Below the pieces are notes generated by a model. That model saw only the letters and a program-made list of their open reading frames with translations, was not told the origin of the DNA and made no database searches. Positions 39,839-49,757 of a stretch of 64,000 nucleotides of DNA are shown here, piece after piece. The stretch's first letter is position 1. Every line of letters begins with the position of its first letter. The stretch is from Magnetococcales bacterium (GTDB taxonomy: Bacteria; Pseudomonadota; Magnetococcia; Magnetococcales; JADGCH01): assembly GCA_015229115.1 (NCBI GenBank), contig JADGCH010000003.1, positions 1 through 64,000 on the forward strand. Reading direction: 5' to 3'. Made by a program: the position numbers and the translations under genes.

Positions 39839-40698
39839 AACGCTATCCGGGTCCGGAGGCCAGAGAAAAAAAGGGTTGGTGGCTGGCCAACCGTTGGCTG
39901 CTGCTGCGACGGTTATGCCAGCTGTCGGTACTCATCCTGTTTTTGCTCGGTCCCTGGTTGGGGGTGTGGCTGGCCAAGGGCAATCTCTCGTCCAGTAAGA
40001 TCATGGAGCTGCTACCCATGACCGACCTTCTGCTCTTCGCCCAGCTGGTGCTGGCTCATGGGGTCGATGTCGCGCAAGCTGTTCCAGGAGCTCTGGTGGT
40101 GTTGGGACTGTATCTGGTACTGGGGGGACGCTTTTTCTGTGCCTGGGTCTGTCCCATTAACCCGGTGACCGATAGCGCTGCTTGGCTGCGCGCCAGACTT
40201 GGTATCAGCTGGGGATGGCAAGGAACCCGTACCATGCGCCAAGGCATGCTGGTGCTGGTACTGCTGCTGGCCGGTGCAACGGGCATGCTGGTATGGGAAT
40301 GGGTCAACCCGGTAGCGATCGCCCAGAGAAGTATCCTGTTCGGCATGACGTGGGGCTGGTTGGTCATGGCGGCGATTTTTCTGTTCGATCTGCTAATCAG
40401 CCGTCACGGCTGGTGCGGTCGGCTTTGCCCTACCGGTGCCCTCTATGCCCTACTCTCTCCGCTGGCGCTGTTGCGCGTAGGGGCCGCTCACCGGGAGAAC
40501 TGTAACGATTGCATGGATTGCTACCTGGTCTGTCCCGAACCCCAGGTGATTGATCCTGCCCTCAAGGGGGCCAAACGTGGGATAGGTCCCACCATTACAG
40601 CAGTGCAATGCACCAACTGCGGACGTTGTATCGACGTCTGCCCGGAAAGTGTTTACAGGTTCGGCTTTCATTTACCCAACAAATCGAGGGTGCCATGA
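39835..40698 (+). CDS. napH: Quinol dehydrogenase membrane component NapH
   Basis: Membrane protein with CAWVCPINP, CGRLCPTGALY and two 4Fe-4S motifs (CNDCMDCYLVCP, CTNCGRCIDVCP). Confidence 0.95.
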   Translation: MKRYPGPEAREKKGWWLANRWLLLRRLCQLSVLILFLLGPWLGVWLAKGNLSSSKIMELLPMTDLLLFAQLVLAHGVDVAQAVPGALVVLGLYLVLGGRFFCAWVCPINPVTDSAAWLRARLGISWGWQGTRTMRQGMLVLVLLLAGATGMLVWEWVNPVAIAQRSILFGMTWGWLVMAAIFLFDLLISRHGWCGRLCPTGALYALLSPLALLRVGAAHRENCNDCMDCYLVCPEPQVIDPALKGAKRGIGPTITAVQCTNCGRCIDVCPESVYRFGFHLPNKSRVP

Positions 40699-41135
40699 AA
40701 AATTGGATGCGGGCGGTCATAGGGTTGATTTTAGCGGTTGCAAGCGGATTGGCGCAGGCCGAAGAGCTTCAGAGTCTGAGGGGACGGGCCCCTCTGGATG
40801 GAGCAGAACAGCCTCCAGAAATTTCCAGGTGGATGCCGGAGAGTCACGCCCTGCCGCGTAACTACCTCCAACAGCCTCCTCTCATTCCTCACCAGATTGA
40901 AGGCTATAAAGTCGATTTGCGGCAAAATAAGTGTCTTAGCTGTCACAGCTGGAGCAAGGCCAAGGAAACACGTGCCACCAAAATCAGCCTGACCCATTTC
41001 CGTAACCGCTTTGGTACGGAGTTATCGGATGTATCCCCCCAGCGCTACTTCTGTACCCAGTGCCACGTGCCCCAAAAGGACACTCCTCCTTTGGTCGACA
41101 ATACCTTCAAACCAATGGATGCCATTGTAAGGTAG
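40695..41135 (+). CDS. napB: Diheme cytochrome c NapB
   Basis: ATG at 40695 in ATGA overlap with napH; signal peptide; heme motifs CLSCH and CTQCH. Confidence 0.94.
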   Translation: MKNWMRAVIGLILAVASGLAQAEELQSLRGRAPLDGAEQPPEISRWMPESHALPRNYLQQPPLIPHQIEGYKVDLRQNKCLSCHSWSKAKETRATKISLTHFRNRFGTELSDVSPQRYFCTQCHVPQKDTPPLVDNTFKPMDAIVR

Positions 41136-41164
41136 TACAACATTTTTGATGGAAGGAAACTACC

Positions 41165-41746
41165 ATGCGGCTCATTGTAGACTTGGCGCGGATATGCAAC
41201 TGGAGGATCCTGCTGCTCTTTTTTGTCCTGGGCGTTCTGTTCTGGGGTGGCTTTCACTGGAGTTTGGCCGCCACCAACACCGAATCCTTCTGCATCTCCT
41301 GCCATGAGATGAAGGAAAACGTTTTCAAGGAATACCAGGGCACCATTCACTACACCAACCGCACTGGCGTGCGTGCCAGCTGTCCTGACTGTCATGTCCC
41401 CAAGGAATGGCAACACATGATTGTGCGCAAAATCAAGGCCTCCAACGAATTGTGGCATAAGTTCTTGGGGACCATCGATACCGTGGAAAAATTCGAGTCC
41501 AAGCGGCTGGAACTGGCCAGAAGCGTATGGAAGACCATGAAAGACACCGATTCAAGAGAGTGTCGTAATTGCCATAATTACAACTCCATGGACTTCACGC
41601 GGCAAGGGCTGCGAGCCTTCGATCTGCATGAGCGCGGATTCTCCCAGAACAAGACTTGCATCGACTGTCACAAGGGCATTGCCCACTCTATGCCCAAGGG
41701 GATGACCCTACAAGACGATACCAGTCACATCAACGATGATGGCTAG
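41165..41746 (+). CDS. napC: NapC/NirT-type tetraheme cytochrome c
   Basis: One N-terminal TM; four CXXCH motifs (CISCH, CPDCH, CRNCH, CIDCH). Confidence 0.95.
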   Translation: MRLIVDLARICNWRILLLFFVLGVLFWGGFHWSLAATNTESFCISCHEMKENVFKEYQGTIHYTNRTGVRASCPDCHVPKEWQHMIVRKIKASNELWHKFLGTIDTVEKFESKRLELARSVWKTMKDTDSRECRNCHNYNSMDFTRQGLRAFDLHERGFSQNKTCIDCHKGIAHSMPKGMTLQDDTSHINDDG

Positions 41747-43062
41747 TTAGCCGTTCCCAACTGGTCGAGTTGCTGTTTCAAACCATCCAGCAGGCTGGTG
41801 GCCTGGGGGCCAACCAGAACGGTCACCAAGCGGCTGGGGCAGAGGATCTGACGTGCGATAGGAAGAAGTTGTTGGGGCTGCAGCTGTCGCACCTGTTCCC
41901 AACTCACCGAAAGGGGCTCCACAGCCTGAAACAGGTGATCGGAAACGTAGCGCTCGATCAGATCAAGGGGGTGATCCAGAGAAGTCCTCAGGGAGCTGTA
42001 CCAACGAGTCAGCAACCGCTGCCACTCGTCAGCGTCGGGGGCGGTGTGACACAGCAGCTGACAGTGGTGCATGAGCTCAGCAAATAATTGGGTGAGATTT
42101 TCTGGTGCTACCGAAGCGCCGATTTCAAAACTGCCGGCATCGGAAAAAGCGGTATAGGCCGACCAGATATGGTAAACCAGCCCTTGCTGCTCCCGTACCG
42201 TAGCTTGTAACCGGGATGAAAAACCATCGTCCAGCAGACGGCGCAGAGCCGATAAAGGCAGAAAGAGTGGCGACCGAAAGCCATCAGCACGAAAAAAGAG
42301 GGTCAACGTCAACTGGGCGGTCGGATCATCGACAGCGATCCAGTGAGGTCCGTCGGCCATGGCTGGAGGCTCAGGGGACTGATTAAGCTCCCCGGTCGGC
42401 CAATGGCCCAAGGCCTGTTGGCTCAGGGCCACCACCGACTGGTGTTCCACCGGACCAAAAAAGGCCAGCGCCGTATTACAACCACAGTAACAACGCTCCA
42501 GAAAACGCCTGAGATCAGCCACCCTCATGCGCTGGATGGTCTCACGCTGCCCCAATACCGACCGGGCCAGCGGGTGTCCAGGCCACAGTTTGTGACCGGC
42601 CAGAAGGTTGGGAACGGTGATCTCGCCCCGTTCATTTTCGTCCTCACGCATCTCGGCGATCACAACTTGGCGCTCGACCTCGATATGAGCAAAAGCTGGC
42701 GCCGTAAACATGCTGCAGAAGGTCAGAAAGCCCTCGTCAAGATATTCCGGCGGCAAGGTAATCCAGTAAAGATTATATTCTGGTCCTGTGGAAGCGTTCA
42801 TATTGGCCGCCATGGATTCCAGGTAGGCATGCAGCAACCCTGGATCAGCTATCTGATCGGTCCCCTTGAACAGCATATGCTCCAGGAAGTGGGCCATGCC
42901 AGCCTCCTGTTCCGCTTCATAGCGACTACCCGCCCTGACCAGCAGTACCGCACCCACTTCATGCAGCCACGGCATGGGAAAGCTCGACACCGTCAAACTG
43001 TTGGCCAGCATGGTGGTACGATAGTGGGGCTCGGCGATGACCGCCCTGGTGACATCAATCAC
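41743..43062 (-). CDS. M16-family zinc metallopeptidase
   Basis: [11 protein letters not shown] (HXXEH) motif; M16 architecture. Confidence 0.93.
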   Translation of the reverse strand: MIDVTRAVIAEPHYRTTMLANSLTVSSFPMPWLHEVGAVLLVRAGSRYEAEQEAGMAHFLEHMLFKGTDQIADPGLLHAYLESMAANMNASTGPEYNLYWITLPPEYLDEGFLTFCSMFTAPAFAHIEVERQVVIAEMREDENERGEITVPNLLAGHKLWPGHPLARSVLGQRETIQRMRVADLRRFLERCYCGCNTALAFFGPVEHQSVVALSQQALGHWPTGELNQSPEPPAMADGPHWIAVDDPTAQLTLTLFFRADGFRSPLFLPLSALRRLLDDGFSSRLQATVREQQGLVYHIWSAYTAFSDAGSFEIGASVAPENLTQLFAELMHHCQLLCHTAPDADEWQRLLTRWYSSLRTSLDHPLDLIERYVSDHLFQAVEPLSVSWEQVRQLQPQQLLPIARQILCPSRLVTVLVGPQATSLLDGLKQQLDQLGTAN

Positions 43063-44762
43063 AGGAATTGCTTGATGACCGGCATGGGCCGGAGCCGGAT
43101 CGGGGTGTGCCGAGCCACATAGCGTGCCACGATATCCCAGACAGGTTGACCCATACGCTCATCACCCAAAATGGCCCACTCAGCCACCGTGTAAACTTTT
43201 TTCGGATCAAGAGCCCTGCCATTCAGTTCAAGATCACGGATACGACGCCCCATGGCAGCAGATGGCTGAATAGCATAACGCAGACCGGTAGCGCGCAACA
43301 TATCGTTGCCTTGATGCCGATAGGGATCCTTGTTGAACAGGGAATCGGCCGCCGCTTCGAGCAAATCCTTGATCTGCGCGCCATTGAGCTGACGCCGGTA
43401 GACATAAGGATAGCTGATGGCGGTCTGGTTATAGATGGCCTCGCGACTGATCATCTGCCCTGGCAGCAGGGCGGTCCCCCAACGAAAGCCCGGAAAGATG
43501 GCCAGTTCGCTCTCCAGTTCCTCGCACAGGGCCAAACCAATGAGGTCATCAAAAGAACTGTTGAAATTATCGCGCCGATACAGCTCCGTCTCACTCTGTC
43601 CCAGCTCCTGACCCAGCATGGCCTCGTGTGGTTCCCGTAGCGCATGGATCAAGTGGGCAATATCCGGTGCCGCCGGTACAAACCGGGGTAACACCGGCAT
43701 GAGCTGGTAACGCCATTCGACAAGACGCCCCTTGCGCACATCCAGATCGATACGACCAAGAAACTTGCCATTGGAACCAGCGTTGCAGACCAGCGTACGG
43801 CCTCCGGCATTGGCGACAACCATCGGTTGGGGTAGTACATCGTGGCTGTGCCCTCCCAGAATGATATCAATACCAACCAGATGGGCCGCCAGTTCGAGAT
43901 CAACCTCCAGGCCATTGTGGGACAGCAGCACCACCAGATGAGCACCCTCACTGCGCGCCGATTCGACCGTTTGCTGCAGGTTGGCCTGGCGCAAACCGAT
44001 CGACCATTTCGGAATCACCCGTCTGGGGTGGGCCACCGTGGTATGGGGGAAAGCCTGACCAATCACTGCAATGCGGTTACCACCCTTTTCGAACAGATGA
44101 TAGTCATTGAAAATAGGCTCTTCCCGTTCGCTGTCACCGACATTATGAGCCAGCAGTTTACCGTGCAACTTGCCGACATTCTCCAGCAACCGGCTGGCAC
44201 CATAGGTGAATTCCCAATGAGCCGTCATCGCCTCGACGCCGAGCCGGTTGCAGATCTGGATCATGTCATCGCCGGCCATGAGCATGGACGTATAGCTGCC
44301 CTGCCAAGTGTCGCCGCCATCGAGCAGCAACACATTGTCATGGCCCCGCTCAGCACGGGTGCGCCGAATCATGGTCGCCATATGGGCCATACCACCCACC
44401 GGACCGATCTCCTGCGCCATGGCAACAAAGTTGACCGGCGTACAAAGATGCGCCGCCAGCGAACCGGAATCGATGGCAAAATGGTCCAGGAACGCCTGCC
44501 CTGTCAAATAGGGGGGCAAACGATGATGCGGATCGTGATGCAGGCGAGTCTGACTCTCGCGTGTATAAACCGGTAGCAGCTGTGCATGGCAATCGGTAAA
44601 ATGGAGTAACGTCACCTGGCCGAGAGCCGGAAAGTGGTAAAAATCGCTGTTATCGGCGCGATCAAGCAGCTGCCAGGGGGTAGCCCATGAGCGCCCAGCC
44701 CCCAACGCGGCCATGGTCAGAGTCGCCACCTCCAGCAGTTCACGTCGTGTCAGTGCCATCAA
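43059..44762 (-). CDS. soxB: SoxB-like thiosulfohydrolase
   Basis: Tat-like TRRELLEVATLTMAALGAG; LLHFTDCHAQLLPVYTRE; DGGDTWQGSYTSML; ILGGHSHDVLPQPMV. Confidence 0.9.
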   Translation of the reverse strand: MMALTRRELLEVATLTMAALGAGRSWATPWQLLDRADNSDFYHFPALGQVTLLHFTDCHAQLLPVYTRESQTRLHHDPHHRLPPYLTGQAFLDHFAIDSGSLAAHLCTPVNFVAMAQEIGPVGGMAHMATMIRRTRAERGHDNVLLLDGGDTWQGSYTSMLMAGDDMIQICNRLGVEAMTAHWEFTYGASRLLENVGKLHGKLLAHNVGDSEREEPIFNDYHLFEKGGNRIAVIGQAFPHTTVAHPRRVIPKWSIGLRQANLQQTVESARSEGAHLVVLLSHNGLEVDLELAAHLVGIDIILGGHSHDVLPQPMVVANAGGRTLVCNAGSNGKFLGRIDLDVRKGRLVEWRYQLMPVLPRFVPAAPDIAHLIHALREPHEAMLGQELGQSETELYRRDNFNSSFDDLIGLALCEELESELAIFPGFRWGTALLPGQMISREAIYNQTAISYPYVYRRQLNGAQIKDLLEAAADSLFNKDPYRHQGNDMLRATGLRYAIQPSAAMGRRIRDLELNGRALDPKKVYTVAEWAILGDERMGQPVWDIVARYVARHTPIRLRPMPVIKQFL

Positions 44763-44765
44763 GCA

Positions 44766-45413
44766 TCACTCCTGCTGTTCCGGGTTTGGCTCAAGCCGGA
44801 GAAGGGTCCCCGTAAACTGTTGGGCACGTGTCCAATTGCTGGTAAAGATCACCACCGCTGTTTGCCACTGCCGGCTGATGTGCTGAAACAACTGCCACCA
44901 CTCCTGCTCAGCTTCAGGAGCCAGATGACAAACCGGCTCATCGGCCAGAAGTACGGCTGGGTGAGCGGCCAGAATCGCGGCCAACGCCACCCTGCGTGAC
45001 TGCGACAGCGAAAGTTGTTGCAATGGGTAATCCTTGGCCTGCGGCCGCAACCCGGCCAATCCAGCCAACATTAAAGCCTCCTCGACACGATCATTGACCT
45101 CGGCCTGTGACAATCCCTGCGCACTGGGTGTCAAGGCCACCTCTTCCCATAATCGGGACGCCAGAAAACGCTGCCCGGCATCCTGGAACAGCACGCCTAA
45201 CCAACCTGCTGTAGCGGGTTGCGGCGGATTGAAGATCACCCCACCCGCATCGGGCAACAACAGACCGGCCATGATACGCAGCAGTGAACTCTTACCACTC
45301 GCCTCACCACCTACAACGGCCCAACAGTCGCACGGATAAAGCGTCAAATTGACCGGATGGTGCAGCCGACGCTGTGGCAACAGGACATCCTGCAGGGTGA
45401 TTAAAGGCGGCAT
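44766..45413 (-). CDS. ABC transporter ATP-binding protein
   Basis: Walker A VVGGEASGKSSLL; signature-like QLSLSQSRRVALA; Walker B AVLLADEPVCHL; no adjacent permease recognised. Confidence 0.85.
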   Translation of the reverse strand: MPPLITLQDVLLPQRRLHHPVNLTLYPCDCWAVVGGEASGKSSLLRIMAGLLLPDAGGVIFNPPQPATAGWLGVLFQDAGQRFLASRLWEEVALTPSAQGLSQAEVNDRVEEALMLAGLAGLRPQAKDYPLQQLSLSQSRRVALAAILAAHPAVLLADEPVCHLAPEAEQEWWQLFQHISRQWQTAVVIFTSNWTRAQQFTGTLLRLEPNPEQQE

Positions 45414-45542
45414 TGAAACGAGTCCATGGCGACGCTGGACAGATGAGCAACCAATCGGTTAGTATAATGATCATGGATGGGGGGAGTCCCCCTCCACCCC
45501 CGACCATGAAACTCACGCTGTGACCTTCATGGTAGTCATGTC

Positions 45543-45616
45543 TGGAGCGGGTGAGGGGAATCGAACCCCCGTCTCAAGCTTGGGAAGCTTGGGCCCTACC
45601 ATTGGACGACACCCGC
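45543..45616 (-). tRNA. tRNA-Gly(CCC)
   Basis: Reverse complement GCGGGTGTCGTCCAATGGTAGGGCCCAAGCTTCCCAAGCTTGAGACGGGGGTTCGATTCCCCTCACCCGCTCCA; cloverleaf assigned by hand; anticodon loop TTCCCAA; CCA encoded. Confidence 0.93.
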
Positions 45617-45665
45617 ACGGTGGCGCCATCATCCCGTTATTTTACCCTGAAGTCAAGGCACGATC

Positions 45666-46205
45666 ATGAACATTGCTCTCATCGGTGCCCGTGGCGTCGG
45701 CAAGTCCAAGGTGGCGCGCCAGCTCTCTTGCCTGATCAAACGCCCGGTCCTGTCAACCGACCTGCTGATCTGTTACGAACAGGGAGGCCGTTCCATTGCC
45801 GAGATCATCGCCGCGTACCGGGGCAACTGGGCTGCGTTTCGTGACATGGAATATGAGGTCGTTGCCAAGGTATCGGCACTGGATGGCCTTATTATCGATT
45901 GTGGCGGTGGCGTGGTCGTCGATGTCGACGCCTATGGTGAAGAATATTTTAGCCAACGTAAAATCGACCTGCTACGCCGGCAAGGACGGGTGATCTGGCT
46001 GCGCTGTGATCCAGCCCTGCTGGCACAGCGCACCGCTAACGACCCACGCCGTCCAGCCCTTCATTCCTCCCTGACGGCCGAACAACTTATTCGTCAGCGC
46101 GCACCGCTGTACGAGCAGGCCGCCGATCAGATCATCGACACCGACGGCCTTACCAGTCGCACTATTGCCAGTCAGTTACAAAGAAGCCTCAATCCATTCC
46201 TGTAA
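45666..46205 (+). CDS. aroK: Shikimate kinase
   Basis: Walker A IALIGARGVGKSKVARQL; ICYEQGGRSIAEI; DCGGGVV; VIWLRCDPALLAQRT. Confidence 0.85.
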   Translation: MNIALIGARGVGKSKVARQLSCLIKRPVLSTDLLICYEQGGRSIAEIIAAYRGNWAAFRDMEYEVVAKVSALDGLIIDCGGGVVVDVDAYGEEYFSQRKIDLLRRQGRVIWLRCDPALLAQRTANDPRRPALHSSLTAEQLIRQRAPLYEQAADQIIDTDGLTSRTIASQLQRSLNPFL

Positions 46206-46502
46206 TTTGGTCTTGGGCATGGCTCCCACCTTGGTGGCCTCAATCTGCCCATTCTTGAACAGGATCAGGGTCGGGATACCACGAATGCCATAACGTCCTG
46301 GGACAGACGGATTGTCATCGATGTTCAGTTTGACAATCCGCACACGTCCCTGCAGCTCAGCCGCCAACTCTGCCAGATGAGGCGCCAGCTGTCGGCATGG
46401 GGCACACCACTCGGCCCAGAAATCAACAACAACCGGCACGGGTGCCTGCAACACCTGTTGATCAAAATCACTGTCGCTGATATTGGTTATATGTTCACTC
46501 AT
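46176..46502 (-). CDS. trxA: Thioredoxin
   Basis: VPVVVDFWAEWCAPCRQLAPHL (WCAPC); GIRGIPTLILFKNG; likely start MSEHITNISDSDF at 46502. Confidence 0.95.
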   Translation of the reverse strand: MSEHITNISDSDFDQQVLQAPVPVVVDFWAEWCAPCRQLAPHLAELAAELQGRVRIVKLNIDDNPSVPGRYGIRGIPTLILFKNGQIEATKVGAMPKTKLQEWIEASL

Positions 46503-46680
46503 CTTAAACGATCGCTCCTCTGGGGGGAAAGAAAGCGGCTTACCGCACCACAAAACAGGACGCCATGGTACGGAGATTGACCGATTGCGTCAAGTATCCG
46601 GAAACGATTTCACTGAAATGGCTTTGACAACACACCCTCCACCAGCTTATGATGCCGCGGTCGACGGTGATAGTCTCAGC

Positions 46681-46758
<78 letters not shown>

Positions 46759-46815
46759 GTCATACCACCCTATGGGCCCCACCGTGCGGGCCACCATCCG
46801 GGGAATCCTGCCAGA

Positions 46816-47640
46816 ATGAATGGTCTCAAGACAACACTGTTGCTGGCCGGTCTGGTCATCCTGTTCACGCTGGTTGGTCATGCCGTTGCGGGGGTGGAAG
46901 GGATGGTGGCTGCCTTGCTGGCAGCCCTTGCCATCAACTTCTTTTCCTGGTGGTTTTCTGATCGACTGCTGCTTTCCCTCTACCAGGCTGAAGAGATCGG
47001 CCCCAACGAGGCGCCGGAATTTTACATGATCGTCGAAGATCTGGCTCACCAGGCTGGTATTCCGATCCCGCGTGTCTACATCATCAACGACCCGGTACCC
47101 AATGCCTTTGCAACAGGACGCAATCCTGACCACGCTGCTGTTGCCGCTACCGTGGGCCTGCTCCACACGCTCGACCAACAGCAACTGACAGCCGTCATGG
47201 CGCATGAAATCGGCCACATCCTTCATCGCGATACCCTGATCGCCACTTTGAGCGCTGTCATGGTGGGAGCACTGACCTCCATCACCCATGTGGCCTCTTC
47301 CAGCAGCCATCGTCACCAAAGTTGGCTACTCATGATCATCGCTCCCGTTGCAGCGCTGATCATCCAGATGGCCATCTCCCGTCAGCGTGAATACGGCGCC
47401 GACGAAGCAGCTGCCCGGCTCAGTGGTGAACCGCTATGGCTGGCCAGCGCCCTGGAGCAGTTATCGATTGCCAACCAGCAGCAGCCGTTGCAAAAGGCCA
47501 TCGATTACCCAGCGACGGCTTCCCTGTTTATTGTTAATCCACTGACAGGCCACGTGTCTCATTTTCTTGACCAGCTTTTTTCGACCCATCCTCCCATGGA
47601 AAAACGGATCAGGCGCTTACAGATGATGGCGGATTTATGA
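46816..47640 (+). CDS. htpX: M48-family membrane metalloprotease HtpX
   Basis: VMAHEIGHILHRD (HEXXH); PVPNAFATGRNPDHAAVAAT; REYGADEAAA. Confidence 0.95.
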   Translation: MNGLKTTLLLAGLVILFTLVGHAVAGVEGMVAALLAALAINFFSWWFSDRLLLSLYQAEEIGPNEAPEFYMIVEDLAHQAGIPIPRVYIINDPVPNAFATGRNPDHAAVAATVGLLHTLDQQQLTAVMAHEIGHILHRDTLIATLSAVMVGALTSITHVASSSSHRHQSWLLMIIAPVAALIIQMAISRQREYGADEAAARLSGEPLWLASALEQLSIANQQQPLQKAIDYPATASLFIVNPLTGHVSHFLDQLFSTHPPMEKRIRRLQMMADL

Positions 47641-48377
47641 CCGATCATACCTTAAAAATAGCCCCTTCCATTCTGTCAGCCAATTTTGCCTGTCTGGGAC
47701 AGGAGATCGCTGCCGTCATCAAGGGTGGTGCCGATTATCTCCATGTTGATGTCATGGACGGCCATTTTGTGCCCAATTTGACCATCGGCCCACCGGTGAT
47801 GGCGTCCCTGAAAAAGTGGCTGAAGCAGCCACAGGCAGGAACGCTTCCCTTCGATGTGCACCTGATGATCGACCCGCCTGTGGATCCACGTTGGATCGAT
47901 GGTTATCTGGAGGCTGGTTTGGATGGTGCTGACTGCATCACCGTTCACGTTGAGGCTATCCGCCATCTGGACCGCGTTCTGAATTACATCCGCGATCGTG
48001 GCGTCCGTGCCGGTGTCGCCCTCAATCCGGCCACACCGATCGACAGTCTGCAACAGGTGCTGCATTTGATCGATCAGGTACTGGTGATGACCGTTAACCC
48101 AGGTTTTTCCGGACAGCCTTTCATCCCGACAGTGGTTGCCAAGATCGCCGCCCTGCGCCGTCAGATCGACCAGCAATCTCGTTCGATTGAAATTGCTGTT
48201 GATGGAGGCATTACGCTTGACAATATTGCGGCCGTCACCCAGGCTGGAGCGACGCTGATCGTCTCCGGATCGACCATTTTCTCCCCTGATTTCTCCCCTG
48301 ATTTCTCTCCTGAAAAGGCCGATTATGGCCCGATTATACGGGATTTACGTCGCAGGGCCATCTCAGATCGTCCGTGA
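47637..48377 (+). CDS. rpe: Ribulose-phosphate 3-epimerase
   Basis: IAPSILSANFACLGQEI; LHVDVMDGHFVPNLTIGPPV; VMTVNPGFSGQPFI; AVDGGI. Confidence 0.97.
   Translation: MTDHTLKIAPSILSANFACLGQEIAAVIKGGADYLHVDVMDGHFVPNLTIGPPVMASLKKWLKQPQAGTLPFDVHLMIDPPVDPRWIDGYLEAGLDGADCITVHVEAIRHLDRVLNYIRDRGVRAGVALNPATPIDSLQQVLHLIDQVLVMTVNPGFSGQPFIPTVVAKIAALRRQIDQQSRSIEIAVDGGITLDNIAAVTQAGATLIVSGSTIFSPDFSPDFSPEKADYGPIIRDLRRRAISDRP
48279..48314 (+). repeat. Three copies of the 12-bp tandem repeat TTCTCCCCTGAT in the rpe 3' region
   Basis: TTCTCCCCTGAT x2 followed by TTCTCTCCTGAA; encodes FSPDFSPDFSPE. Confidence 0.95.
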
Positions 48378-49757
48378 AAAACTTTTCTGCTGCACAGCAT
48401 GGTTGAGGTACCAGTCAAAGACCATGCAGATGTTGCGGATCAGTAACCGGCCAGCTGGCATAACCTGCCAGCTGTTGCCGCTGTCCACCACCAATCCTTC
48501 GTCGACCATGGTCTGTAACGCCTGCTGTTCCGTCTGGAAATAATGGTTGAAATCAAGGTTGAACTGCTCAGAGATGGCAGCACGATCGAGCCTGAAATCA
48601 CACATTAAGCGCGTAATCACCTCACGGCGAATCACATCATCCTGACTCAGTTGCAACCCACGAAAAGTAGCCGGCAAACCAGCATCAATTCGATCATAAT
48701 ATTCGGGTAATGTCTTCAGATTCTGGGCATAACAACGGCCCACCTGGCTGATGGCCGTGGTCCCCAGAGCCAGCAAGTCGCATTCTCCATGGGTGGTATA
48801 GCCCTGAAAGTTGCGGTGCAACTGACCCTGACGCTGTGCCGTGGCCAATTCATCGTCTGGTTTGGCAAAATGATCCATACCGACGTAGCAGTAACCCGAT
48901 TCAGTCAGAACGCGGATGGTTGTTTCAAGAATGCGCAGTTTTTCCTCGGGTGACGGCAGATCCTCCTGGTTGATGCGCCGCTGCGGTGGAAAATATTGTG
49001 GCAAATGAGCATAGTTGAAGATCGCCAAGCGATCGGGATCGAGATGATGGATAACTTCCTGCAGGGTACGATGGAAAGTCTGTTCGGTCTGAAACGGCAA
49101 ACCGTAAATCAGGTCAAGATTGATGGATTGAAAGCCCTGCTTTCTAGCTTCGTCAACCACCTTCTTGGTCAAAGCCATGGGCTGAATGCGATTGACCGCC
49201 TGCTGTACCCGTTCATCGACATCCTGCACACCAATCGAAATGCGGTTAAAACCGAGGGAGGCCAACACGGCGATGGATTCCAGCGGCATTTCTCGTGGGT
49301 CGACCTCAATACCCCATTCCATTAAATCGGACGGTTGGAAATTAAAATGATCACGCAGGCCATGGATCAGTCTTGTTAGCTGTTGTGCATCAAGATAGGT
49401 CGGTGTTCCCCCTCCCAGGTGCAGTTGGGTCACCGCCCTGCTGCTACTGCACAACGAGCCGATCAGCCTGATTTCACGCAACAGCGATTCAAGATAGCGT
49501 TCGGCACGGGAGCGGTCGGTGGTGACGATGCGGTTACAGGCACAGTAATAACAAACTGTATCGCAAAACGGGATGTGCAGATAAAGCGACAGAGGCTTAT
49601 CGGGATGTTCCTGTTCTGACTGCCGAATCTGTTGCCGAAACAGATCGGCGGTGAACGATTCATGAAAATGGGGTGCGGTTGGATAGGAGGTATATCTTGG
49701 ACCAGACTGGTTGTATTTGTTGATCAGCTCCCGGTTAAACAATACGGTCTGGTTCAT
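48363..49757 (-). CDS. hemN: Oxygen-independent coproporphyrinogen III oxidase
   Basis: PRYTSYPTAPHFHESF; radical SAM HIPFCDTVCYYCAC; LHLGGGTPTYL. Confidence 0.96.
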   Translation of the reverse strand: MNQTVLFNRELINKYNQSGPRYTSYPTAPHFHESFTADLFRQQIRQSEQEHPDKPLSLYLHIPFCDTVCYYCACNRIVTTDRSRAERYLESLLREIRLIGSLCSSSRAVTQLHLGGGTPTYLDAQQLTRLIHGLRDHFNFQPSDLMEWGIEVDPREMPLESIAVLASLGFNRISIGVQDVDERVQQAVNRIQPMALTKKVVDEARKQGFQSINLDLIYGLPFQTEQTFHRTLQEVIHHLDPDRLAIFNYAHLPQYFPPQRRINQEDLPSPEEKLRILETTIRVLTESGYCYVGMDHFAKPDDELATAQRQGQLHRNFQGYTTHGECDLLALGTTAISQVGRCYAQNLKTLPEYYDRIDAGLPATFRGLQLSQDDVIRREVITRLMCDFRLDRAAISEQFNLDFNHYFQTEQQALQTMVDEGLVVDSGNSWQVMPAGRLLIRNICMVFDWYLNHAVQQKSFSRTI

